Source: Flavobacteriales bacterium
GTDB lineage: Bacteria > Bacteroidota > Bacteroidia > Flavobacteriales_F > PHOS-HE28
Length of the DNA: 64,000 nucleotides
Direction of reading: 5' to 3'
Assembly (NCBI GenBank): GCA_019638115.1
Contig: JAHBUK010000003.1
Coordinates: forward strand, 620,001-684,000
Translations under genes and position numbers: made by a program
Notes under the pieces: generated by a model
What the model saw: only the letters and a program-made list of their open reading frames with translations
Databases searched by the model: none
What the model was told of the DNA's origin: nothing
Part shown: in pieces, positions 24,606 to 31,880 of the stretch
Numbering within the stretch: position 1 is the first letter of the stretch
Layout: each line of letters starts with the position of its first letter

Positions 24606-24932
24606 TCAGAGGTTGGGGCAGCAGTTCTCCAGGCAGTGTACGATCTTCAGGAACTCGGGACGCTTCAAGTGCCAGTATGTGTACTTGCCTTCTTTCTCGA
24701 ACTCGAGCAATCCCTTGTCGCGCATCAAGGTGAGGTGCTGGCTGAGAATGGCTTGCTCCATACTGAGCATCTCTTGCAGGTCGCGATTGCACAAACGATC
24801 GTGATGGCCCAAGAGGTCCAAAATGGCCAGGCGTTGCGGGTGTGCTGCGGCGCGCAGCAACTCGCTGGCTTTGGTCAGCTTGTCACTGCCTACGCGTTCG
24901 TCAAGGGTGCTTGTCGCCATGTGCTCGTTCAT
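24606..24932 (-). CDS. ArsR-family transcriptional repressor
   Basis: Protein of 108 residues with a winged helix (LLRAAAHPQRLAILDLL, CNRDLQEMLSMEQAILSQHLTLMRDKGLL, EKEGKYTYWHL). It heads the sulfur gene series. Candidate sensing cysteines are in LCNRDLQ and at the C-terminus (HCLENCCPNL). Persulfide- or metal-responsive ArsR proteins sense through such Cys pairs. The start at 24932 leaves only 8 bp to the -7 box; an ATG at 24920 is an alternative. ATGTG/CACAT half-sites crowd the promoter, which suggests autoregulation. Confidence 0.9.
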   Translation of the reverse strand: MNEHMATSTLDERVGSDKLTKASELLRAAAHPQRLAILDLLGHHDRLCNRDLQEMLSMEQAILSQHLTLMRDKGLLEFEKEGKYTYWHLKRPEFLKIVHCLENCCPNL

Positions 24933-24940
24933 TGACGGCA

Positions 24941-24948
24941 CAAATGTA
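24941..24948 (-). promoter_or_regulatory. -7 box (TACATTTG) of arsR and the sulfur series
   Basis: Exact TAnnTTTG match on the minus strand, 8 bp before the ATG at 24932. It is overlapped upstream by a dense operator array. Confidence 0.65.
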
Positions 24949-24952
24949 TAGG

Positions 24953-24994
24953 CACATTGCTATGTGATTATGTGACAGGACTCACATAGCACAT
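24953..24994. promoter_or_regulatory. Operator array before arsR
   Basis: Five ATGTG/CACAT half-sites lie in 42 bp (24953, 24962, 24970, 24983, 24990). They include the perfect palindrome TATGTGA-CAGGAC-TCACATA (24969-24988), a near-ideal Crp site centred 34 bp from the -7 box, and CACAT-N4-ATGTG (24953-24966), between it and the -7 box. GCTATGTGA (24959-24967) also pairs with TCACATAGC (24982-24990). Confidence 0.65.
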
Positions 24995-25020
24995 CGCGCC
25001 AAATGCGGACATGACTTTTG

Positions 25021-26145
25021 TCAGAGTGCGCGCAAAAGATCTTGGCCGAAATGCCGCACTTGGTAGCGGCGCATTCCGGGCAATGCCGCAAGAGCATCGA
25101 GATCGCCGGGCAAGGTGCGGGCGATGTCCATCAGCAACTGGTTGGCCGCCACGATCCCGGGTCGCAGGTCGTGTTCCGCCGTTAGCTTGTCGCGCGTGGC
25201 CTTTAAGCGCTTCACACGCTCTTCATGGTCCTCGTCGCGCTGCCAGCGCTTGGGTTTGGGTATGCGGGGCCATTCGTCCTTGGGCAGTTCCAAGCCACGT
25301 TGAACCCCGGCCAGTATATCCCGCCCGTAGCGTTCCACTATGCGTTCGCCCACGCCTTTGCGCGCACCCAGGTCCTGTAGGTCCTTGGGCGGGTTGGTGC
25401 TCAGGTCCAGCAGCACATCATTGCCCAGCACCATGAAGGTTGCTCGGTCCATCTTCTCCGCTACGCTTTCCCGCCAGTTGTGCACTTCACGAAGCACTGC
25501 GAGCTGGTGCGGCTTCAAGGTCTTGGCTCCTTTCATGCGCAGAAAGGCCGGCTCTTCGTTCTGTGGCAGGTTGAAAGGCGCATCGGTGAGCAGTGCGAAC
25601 TCTTCCTCGGCCCAGTCCCAGCGGCCTTTGGCGATGAGCTTGTCCTTCAGGATGTCGCGCAGTGCGATCAGGTGGCTTGTGTCTCCGGCCGCATACTCCA
25701 GCATGGGCATGGGCAGTGGGCGTTTGCTCCAATCGGCCTTCTGGAACTTCTTGTCCACTTGCAGGCCCTGGTACTTGCGCAAGAGCGCAGCCAGGCCGAT
25801 CTCGGGTTCGTTCAGCAGTTCGGCCGCCACCAGCGTGTCGAAGATGTTCTCCACGCGTATGCCGTGGTACTTGGCAAGTATGCGTAGGTCGTAGTCGGCA
25901 TCGTGGATCACCACCTCCATGCGCGGATCGGCCAACAGCTGGCCAAGGGGCGCCAGATCGGTAACGGCCAGGGGGTCCACCAGCCAGGTGTTCTCACGCG
26001 TGCTCAATTGCACCAGGCACACCCGTTCGCGGTAGCGGTGGAAGCTGGACGCCTCGGTATCCAGCGCCAGCACGGCCTCCGCAGCAATGGAGCGCACTTG
26101 ACCCGCAAGGGCTTCCGGATCGGTTATGAGCTCAAATCGGGTCAA
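25021..26145 (-). CDS. rnd: Ribonuclease D
   Basis: 3'-5' exoribonuclease of the DEDD family, used in tRNA and stable RNA maturation. It has 374 residues. The exonuclease domain (1-190) has LALDTEASSF, HDADYDLRIL and YAAGDTSHLIALRDIL, which hold the catalytic acidic residues. An HRDC-type domain follows (about 205-290, LKPHQLAVLREVHNWRE). The start codon is TTG at 26145 (TRFELITDPEAL); I saw no in-frame ATG nearby upstream. It ends 80 bp before the arsR operators. The preceding gene, on the same strand, is mannose-1-phosphate guanylyltransferase, 54 bp away. Confidence 0.93.
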   Translation of the reverse strand: MTRFELITDPEALAGQVRSIAAEAVLALDTEASSFHRYRERVCLVQLSTRENTWLVDPLAVTDLAPLGQLLADPRMEVVIHDADYDLRILAKYHGIRVENIFDTLVAAELLNEPEIGLAALLRKYQGLQVDKKFQKADWSKRPLPMPMLEYAAGDTSHLIALRDILKDKLIAKGRWDWAEEEFALLTDAPFNLPQNEEPAFLRMKGAKTLKPHQLAVLREVHNWRESVAEKMDRATFMVLGNDVLLDLSTNPPKDLQDLGARKGVGERIVERYGRDILAGVQRGLELPKDEWPRIPKPKRWQRDEDHEERVKRLKATRDKLTAEHDLRPGIVAANQLLMDIARTLPGDLDALAALPGMRRYQVRHFGQDLLRAL

Positions 26146-26199
26146 TGGTGGTCGTTGCCGAACAGGCGTTGTGGGGATGCAATGCTGAACGGACCTGTA

Positions 26200-27291
26200 T
26201 CAGATGTAGCGGTCGCCGTGGTCCGCTTTCAGGTCGTTCACGAATTCTCGGATCTTCTGCTCGTCCTGTTTACGGCATACCAGCAGGGCTTCCGGTGTGC
26301 TCACCACGATGTGGTCCTCCAGTCCTTGCAACACCATCAGGCGGCCATCGTGGTTGTGCACCATGTTGCCGCCGCAATCGTAGAGCTTCACCAGGTCGCC
26401 GACCACGGCATTGCTGTTGGTGTCCTTCGGAATGTGGGTGTAAAGGCTTCCCCAGGTGCCGAGGTCGCTCCAGCCCAGGTCGCTCACCACGGTGTACACG
26501 TTCTTCGCCTTCTCCATGATGCCATAGTCGATGCTCACGCTCTCCACCTCGGCATACACGGCGTTCACGAAGTCCTGCTCATCCGCTGTTCCGAATTTTC
26601 CGCTGCCTGCCGCGAACATGGCTTCCATTTCCGGCAGGTGCTCGCGGAAGGCTTTGCTGATGGTCTGCAGGTTCCACACGAAGATGCCTGCGTTCCACAC
26701 GAAATCGCCGCTTTCCAAAAAGCGCTGTGCGGTCTCATGGTCCGGTTTCTCGGTGAAGGTCTTCACGCGCTTCACGCGGTGGTCTGCGGTGCCTGCCTCA
26801 TCCATGAACTGGATGTAGCCATAGCCGGTATCGGGACGGCTGGGCATGATGCCCAAAGTGACCAGGTTCTCCCCGCTGTTGGCTTGGGCCAAGGCCAGTC
26901 GGAGCGCTTCGCGGAACGCATCCTCCTTCATCACCAGATGGTCGCTGGGCGCTACAATGATGGACGCCTTGGGGTCGCGCGCTGCGATCACGTGGTTGGC
27001 ATAGGCCACACAAGGTGCGGTGTTGCGCCGCGATGGTTCGCACAGGATGTGGGCTTCCGGCAGATCGGGCAGTTGCTCTTTGACCAAGCCTGCATACTGT
27101 GCATTGGTGACCACCAAAATGTTGTTGGCGGGGCAAACGCTCAGGAAACGGTCGTAGGTCTGTTGGAGCAGGGTGCGCCCCAGTCCCAGAAAATCCAGGA
27201 ATTGCTTGGGGTGCTCTGTGCGGCTCATGGGCCAGAAGCGGCTTCCTACGCCGCCTGCCATGATCACGCAATAGGTGTGTTCGTTCGTCAT
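26200..27291 (-). CDS. manC: Mannose-1-phosphate guanylyltransferase
   Basis: Protein of 363 residues that makes GDP-mannose from mannose-1-phosphate and GTP for polysaccharide and glycan synthesis. The nucleotidyltransferase signature is VIMAGGVGSRFWPMSRTEHPKQFL. TFTEKPD and FVWNAGIFVW are the sugar-binding blocks. It lacks the isomerase domain of bifunctional ManC/AlgA, as is usual in Bacteroidota. It follows the SprT-like gene by 24 bp and precedes rnd, perhaps in one transcript. Confidence 0.95.
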   Translation of the reverse strand: MTNEHTYCVIMAGGVGSRFWPMSRTEHPKQFLDFLGLGRTLLQQTYDRFLSVCPANNILVVTNAQYAGLVKEQLPDLPEAHILCEPSRRNTAPCVAYANHVIAARDPKASIIVAPSDHLVMKEDAFREALRLALAQANSGENLVTLGIMPSRPDTGYGYIQFMDEAGTADHRVKRVKTFTEKPDHETAQRFLESGDFVWNAGIFVWNLQTISKAFREHLPEMEAMFAAGSGKFGTADEQDFVNAVYAEVESVSIDYGIMEKAKNVYTVVSDLGWSDLGTWGSLYTHIPKDTNSNAVVGDLVKLYDCGGNMVHNHDGRLMVLQGLEDHIVVSTPEALLVCRKQDEQKIREFVNDLKADHGDRYI

Positions 27292-27315
27292 TGCAAGGTG
27301 CCGACCACGCTTGGA

Positions 27316-27948
27316 TCAGGATGCCTTGCGAACGACCAATGGTCCGTTCACGTGCACCTGGGCAAGGGGGTCGATGAGATAGATGCGCCGGTCGTTGAGA
27401 CAATGGCACTTGTAACGTTTGCGCAATTGGGGGCCCTTCACATAAATGCGATCGTTGAAACGGAATACGGCGCGCTCCGGGATCTCTTCCAGCATGGGCT
27501 GCGGGTCGCGATCGTACTTCCGCAGCACGCGCATCAGGTCATGGTCGGTGCAGCTGCTGGCCGGAGCGTCGTACAGGTGGTGCTCCAAGGCATGCAACAG
27601 TTCCGCAGGGAACACGGAGCGGCTCATGAAGGGACGCATCAGCCGGTGGTATTCGCTCTTCCAATAACTGCCGTGGGGGGCCGTCCAACGGCGGGTCTTG
27701 ATGTAGGTGGTGTAGTGCGCGAACTCGTGCACCAAGGTCACCAGAAAGGCATACTTGTTAAGGTCCGAGTTCACGCTTACGCGGTGCGGCTGCGTACGTG
27801 TGGCACTGCGGAAGTCGCCCAACTTGGTGGTGCGCGGTTTGGAGATCCGCACTTCCACCGCATGCCTACGCATGAACTGCACCACCACCGGCCATGCTGA
27901 CGCTGGCAGATGCTTTCTGAGCAATTCGGGATCGCTGGTGGTGGGCAT
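27316..27948 (-). CDS. SprT-like zinc metalloprotease-domain protein
   Basis: Protein of 210 residues with the zinc motif HEFAHY (VTLVHEFAHYTTY). A Cys-His-Cys stretch near the C-terminus (YKCHCLNDRRIY) resembles the short zinc-ribbon of SprT-like proteins. SprT/Spartan-like proteins in other organisms act on DNA-protein crosslinks; the bacterial role is unclear. The start MPTTSDPELLRKHLP at 27948 fits homologues; a longer in-frame start at 28035 would overlap the small lipoprotein gene. Confidence 0.8.
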   Translation of the reverse strand: MPTTSDPELLRKHLPASAWPVVVQFMRRHAVEVRISKPRTTKLGDFRSATRTQPHRVSVNSDLNKYAFLVTLVHEFAHYTTYIKTRRWTAPHGSYWKSEYHRLMRPFMSRSVFPAELLHALEHHLYDAPASSCTDHDLMRVLRKYDRDPQPMLEEIPERAVFRFNDRIYVKGPQLRKRYKCHCLNDRRIYLIDPLAQVHVNGPLVVRKAS

Positions 27949-27970
27949 GACGATGATCGACTTGGGCTGA

Positions 27971-28192
27971 TCAACTCCGAGGAGCAGGGTAAGCTGCCGA
28001 CCGCGGTGTCTGAACTCCGGGGTCGAAATTAGCATGTGTGCCCCGATCGGTGGGCCCCTGGTAGTGGTTCCATTTGGGGCAATCGCAGCCTTTTTTCTTC
28101 TTATACAGTCCGTTCCGATTCCCACAAGAAGTCAATGCGCTGATTATCAACGCAGTAAGTAGGAGTGTGCCGATTCGGGCCGGAGCGTACAT
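27971..28192 (-). CDS. Small predicted lipoprotein
   Basis: Protein of 73 residues: a signal with the lipobox LTSC (LLLTALIISALTSCGNR), then a basic stretch (LYKKKKGCDCPKWNH) with a CDC pair, and a polar tail. I do not recognise the family. It is 22 bp upstream of the SprT-like gene on the same strand. A TAACTTCG box (one mismatch to TAnnTTTG) is just upstream. The well-formed lipobox argues that it is real. Confidence 0.6.
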   Translation of the reverse strand: MYAPARIGTLLLTALIISALTSCGNRNGLYKKKKGCDCPKWNHYQGPTDRGTHANFDPGVQTPRSAAYPAPRS

Positions 28193-28279
28193 GGACTGTT
28201 GCTGAGGGCAACGAAGTTAGCCCCCGGACCATTGTGAACAGCCTGCGTGGGCTTCGGGGCGGGCAAGCCCGGCAGGACC

Positions 28280-28287
28280 TAATTTTG
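28280..28287 (+). promoter_or_regulatory. -7 promoter box (TAATTTTG) of mlaEF
   Basis: Exact TAnnTTTG followed by GCCGACC, 17 bp before the mlaE ATG. Confidence 0.55.
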
Positions 28288-28304
28288 GCCGACCTGGCCA
28301 ACGC

Positions 28305-29045
28305 ATGCAGCTTCTACTCCACATCGGGCGCTATTTCCTGCTGATCAAGGACACGTTCAGCAAACCCGAGCGCCTTTCCCTCTATTGGAAACGCACTGTG
28401 GAGGAGATGGACCTCCTGGGTGTCAAGAGTTTAGGTATCGTGGCGCTGCTGTCCGTTTTCATGGGTGCGGTCATCACCATACAGACCAGCTCCAACATCG
28501 ATGCCGCCTGGATACCTTCTTATGTGGTGGGCTTCACCGCCAGGCAGAGCACCATTCTGGAGTTCAGCCCCACCATTATTTCGCTCATCCTGGCCGGTAA
28601 GGTGGGTAGCAACATTGCTGCGGAGATCGGGTCCATGCGGGTAAAGGAGCAGATCGATGCCTTGGACATCATGGGCGTCAATTCCGCCGGGTACCTCATC
28701 CTGCCCAAGATCGTGGCCAGCATGCTCATGAACCCCTTCCTGGTCATGATCAGCATGTTCCTCAGCATTTTCGGTGGCTGGTTGGCCGGGGTCGGCACGG
28801 GCATCGTCAGTTCCGTGGATTACATCTACGGTATCCAGTTCGACTTCGACCCCTACACGGTCACCTATGCCCTGATCAAGACCGTGGTCTTCGCATTCAT
28901 CATTGCCACGGTGGCCTCTTACCAAGGCTACTACACACGCGGTGGCACGCGCGAAGTGGGCATCAGCAGCACCCGCGCGGTGGTCTATAGCAACGTGGTG
29001 ATCCTGATCGCCAACTACGCCCTCACCCAACTGTTGCTGCTATGA
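28305..29045 (+). CDS. mlaE: MlaE-family ABC transporter permease
   Basis: Inner-membrane permease of 246 residues of the Mla lipid-transport system, which moves phospholipids between the inner and outer membranes. The family pattern is clear: VALLSVFMGAVITIQTS, LILAGKVGSNIAAEIGSMRVKEQIDALDIMGVNS and LPKIVASMLMNPFLVM. The stop overlaps the mlaF start (ATGA at 29042-29045). The MlaD substrate-binding protein is not in the window. Confidence 0.95.
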   Translation: MQLLLHIGRYFLLIKDTFSKPERLSLYWKRTVEEMDLLGVKSLGIVALLSVFMGAVITIQTSSNIDAAWIPSYVVGFTARQSTILEFSPTIISLILAGKVGSNIAAEIGSMRVKEQIDALDIMGVNSAGYLILPKIVASMLMNPFLVMISMFLSIFGGWLAGVGTGIVSSVDYIYGIQFDFDPYTVTYALIKTVVFAFIIATVASYQGYYTRGGTREVGISSTRAVVYSNVVILIANYALTQLLLL

Positions 29046-29806
29046 TAGAGGTGCAGGGCCTTTACAAGCGCTTCGGAGAGCTGCAGGTGCTCACCGATAT
29101 CTCGGCCAGGTTCGAGAAAGGCAAGGTGAACCAGATCATCGGCATGAGCGGGTCCGGCAAAAGCGTGCTGGCCAAGTGCATGGTGGGCTTGCACAAGCCG
29201 GAGGAGGGAAAGGTGCTCTACGAAGGCAAGTCCTTCCACGATATGGATCGCGATGCCATGCGCAGTATCCGCCAGGAGATCGGGATGCTCTTTCAGGGAT
29301 CGGCCTTGTTCGATAGCCTCACTGTGCTTGAGAACGTGATGTTCCCGCTCTCCATGTTCGCCAAAATGAGCCGCTCCGAAATGGAGGACCGGGCCCATGT
29401 ATGCTTGGAACGCGTCAACATCATCAACAAGGATGAGCTGTTCCCGGCGCAGATCAGCGGAGGGATGCAGAAGCGCGTGGGCATTGCGCGCGCAATTGCC
29501 ATGAACCCCAAGTACCTCTTCGTGGACGAGCCCAACAGCGGCCTCGATCCCCAGACCAGCATCGTGATCGATGAGCTGATCAAGGAGATCACCGAAGAGT
29601 TCGATACCACCACCATCGTGATCACCCACGATATGAACTCGGTGATGGAGACCGGTGAGAACATCGTGTTCATCCACAAGGGCCGCAATGCTTGGAGCGG
29701 TACGCGCGACCAATTGCTACGCAGCGACAATCAGGAGTTGAACGACTTCATCTTCGCCGGATCGCTCATGCGCCAAGTGCGCGATAGCCTGAAGGGCAAA
29801 GACTGA
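29042..29806 (+). CDS. mlaF: MlaF-family ABC transporter ATPase
   Basis: ATPase of 254 residues. Walker A is GMSGSGKS, the signature is ISGGMQKRVGIARAI, Walker B is YLFVDEPNSGLDP, and the switch His is in ITHDM. It powers the MlaE permease encoded by the overlapping upstream gene. A strong hairpin follows the stop at 29806. Confidence 0.96.
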   Translation: MIEVQGLYKRFGELQVLTDISARFEKGKVNQIIGMSGSGKSVLAKCMVGLHKPEEGKVLYEGKSFHDMDRDAMRSIRQEIGMLFQGSALFDSLTVLENVMFPLSMFAKMSRSEMEDRAHVCLERVNIINKDELFPAQISGGMQKRVGIARAIAMNPKYLFVDEPNSGLDPQTSIVIDELIKEITEEFDTTTIVITHDMNSVMETGENIVFIHKGRNAWSGTRDQLLRSDNQELNDFIFAGSLMRQVRDSLKGKD

Positions 29807-29822
29807 CGCGCATCCTGCAAAG

Positions 29823-29868
29823 CGAAGCCCCCGCATGACCCTGTATGCAGGACCATGCGGGGGCTTCG
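29823..29868 (+). terminator. Terminator hairpin after mlaF
   Basis: 15-bp arms (CGAAGCCCCCGCATG, 29823-29837, and its complement at 29854-29868) with a 16-nt loop. Weak T-rich sequence follows. It also lies just past the stop (29883) of the convergent minus-strand gene. Confidence 0.75.
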
Positions 29869-29882
29869 TCTTCGTTCAAGAG

Positions 29883-31745
29883 CTACTGCAGTACCAAGCG
29901 CTGGGTGGTGCTGGCCTGGGCGTTGGATACACGCAGCATGTAGGCGCCCTTCGCCAGATCGGAAAGGTCGATGCTGCTGTTGCCTTGCACGGTAAGGCTC
30001 CGCACCAGCTCGCCGATCGGGCTCACCACTTCCACCACGAACACGCCCTGCTCCTCGCTTTCAAAGCGGAACAGGCCGTTGCTGGGGTTGGGGTGGAAGC
30101 TGATGCCTGTGAGCATTCCCGTTTCAGCAATGCCGATGGAAGGGTCCGTCATCAGGCGGATGGCCGCTGCGTTGCCGTTGGTATAGGCCTCGCCTGCGCT
30201 GGGCAGGTAGATCATGCTGGCCAGGCTGGGCTGTGGCACCGTCTGGTCGTTCAGGATCCGCACATCGTTGGTGTTGCCGTTGCTGTACATCTCCACACTG
30301 GCGTAGTAGCGGCCAGGTTGCAGCGTGTAAGGCGTGGGGAAGAGCTGCTGCACGCGGCCGGCATCCACTTGCGCCTGGGTGATGCTCACGATACCGCTCT
30401 GGGTGATGGGCAAACCCACCTCATCGGCCAACACATCGTCCTCCACGTGCAAGGACACCACGGTGGCGGCACCTGCCACACTGCTTTCAGTGATCAGGAA
30501 CTCCAATCCGAAAACGGTTATCGGCGCAGTCACCACGTAGTTCACCAGCATGATGAAACCATCGGCATCATCAGCGAAGCTGTTGGTGCCCAGCGAGCCG
30601 AGCGAGGTGTAGCCATCCGGGTGTATGCCAAGGCCGTCCAGCGAGTACTGCTCGTCGGTGATCTAGAAGGTGCGCAGGTAGGTGTTGTTGGCAAAGTTGT
30701 CGCCGTCCTGTTCCTGGTTGGAGACCACGTTGAAGGTGCCTGTGTAAATGTCGTTCGGCAGGCTGGGAAGTGCCACCTCGGTCTCCCATTGGGCCGTGGT
30801 ACCGGACATCATGGTGCCCACCACCTGGTTGGAGCTGAACACCAGCGCATTCGCGGAGTTGCGCACTTCCATGGCGATCTGCACATTGGTCTGCATCTCG
30901 TAGCCGAAGTTGAGCACTTCGCCACCCACCAGCATGGTGTTGCCCAACTGGTTGCCGGGGATGCGGCCGTATTCCTCGCCTTCTCCGGTGTGGCTCAGAA
31001 AACCGTTCACCATCACCACATCGTTGGCAGGCTGTTCAATGATCGCAACATCGTCCAGGAACCAGGCATAGCCCCATACACCGGTCCAATGGAAACGCAC
31101 CCAAACTTGGGGTTGGTCTCCAGCAGCATCGGATATGTTGATGCGCACGGTGGTGGGGTTGGCAACCGGGGCTTGCACCGCCATGTCGGGCCACACCTTG
31201 AACACGTTGGGAAGTCCCGAGATGTTCGTGGTGGGGGTGAGGGCAGGCCAATCGGTGTTGTTGGTGCTGATCACCAGGTAGCATTCCTCGTTGGTCCACT
31301 TGCGGTAGAAGGACTCGAACTGGATCACCACGTTGGGCTGTCCGCTCAGGTCTATGGGTGAGGCGGTGGTGAGGGTTGCACTTTCCAGGGTGCCCACGCT
31401 GTTGTTGCCGGCGTCGGAGTCCAACAGCGCATAACCGTTGTCCGCGCTGCTGCTCTGGATGGTGGCGATCGGGTAATCGCCGGTGCATTGCAGGTTTTGG
31501 CCGATCTGCCAGGGCACCATGAAGGAACCCGCATTGTTCGCAGTGACCCAGGTGCCCGGTGTGGAGAAGTCGTCGCTCCAAAGAGCTGCGCGGCTGTTGC
31601 GTGAAGTCGCTGCGGTTTGCACGGCATCGCGGCTTGGTGCCACACGATGTTGGATCGGGTCGTTGAGTGCTTTGCTCTGGGCCTTTGCATCATTCAGCAG
31701 GCAGGCCAGGCCGATCGTTAGAACAGGTAGGTAAAGGTGTTTCAT
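29883..31745 (-). pseudogene. T9SS type A sorting-domain protein split by an in-frame amber codon
   Basis: A frame of 621 codons interrupted once, by TAG at 30663-30665. Upstream part: 360 residues with signal peptide (MKHLYLPVLTIGLACLLNDAKAQ) and an exported Ig-like/jellyroll region. Downstream part continues in the same frame (ITDEQYSLDGLGIHPDGYTS) and ends with a T9SS C-terminal sorting domain (PNPSNGLFRFES, LAKGAYMLRVSNAQASTTQRLVLQ). There is no frameshift. A single change from CAG or GAG would restore the gene. The truncated product would lack its export tag. The downstream 222-residue piece has its own ATG but no signal peptide. Readthrough or a sequencing error are alternatives. Confidence 0.85.
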
Positions 31746-31829
31746 GGTTCTTTCGGTCGTGGTTGATACGAGGGTTGGAAGGACAAGATAAACGCTTCAT
31801 CCGGGATCGGTGCCCGGGGAGTAAAAAGC

Positions 31830-31863
31830 GAAAGGCGATGCCGGACAACCGACATCGCCTTTC
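31830..31863 (-). terminator. Terminator hairpin of the 31881-33800 gene
   Basis: GAAAGGCGATG and CATCGCCTTTC form an 11-bp stem with a 12-nt loop. On the minus strand it is followed by GCTTTTTAC, a typical intrinsic terminator. Confidence 0.8.
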
Positions 31864-31880
31864 ACGAAATGAAGAAACCC

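Noticed and set aside
28305..29806. Phosphate or sulfonate ABC transporter
   Set aside because: The permease has clear MlaE motifs and no substrate-binding protein of the other kinds is near.
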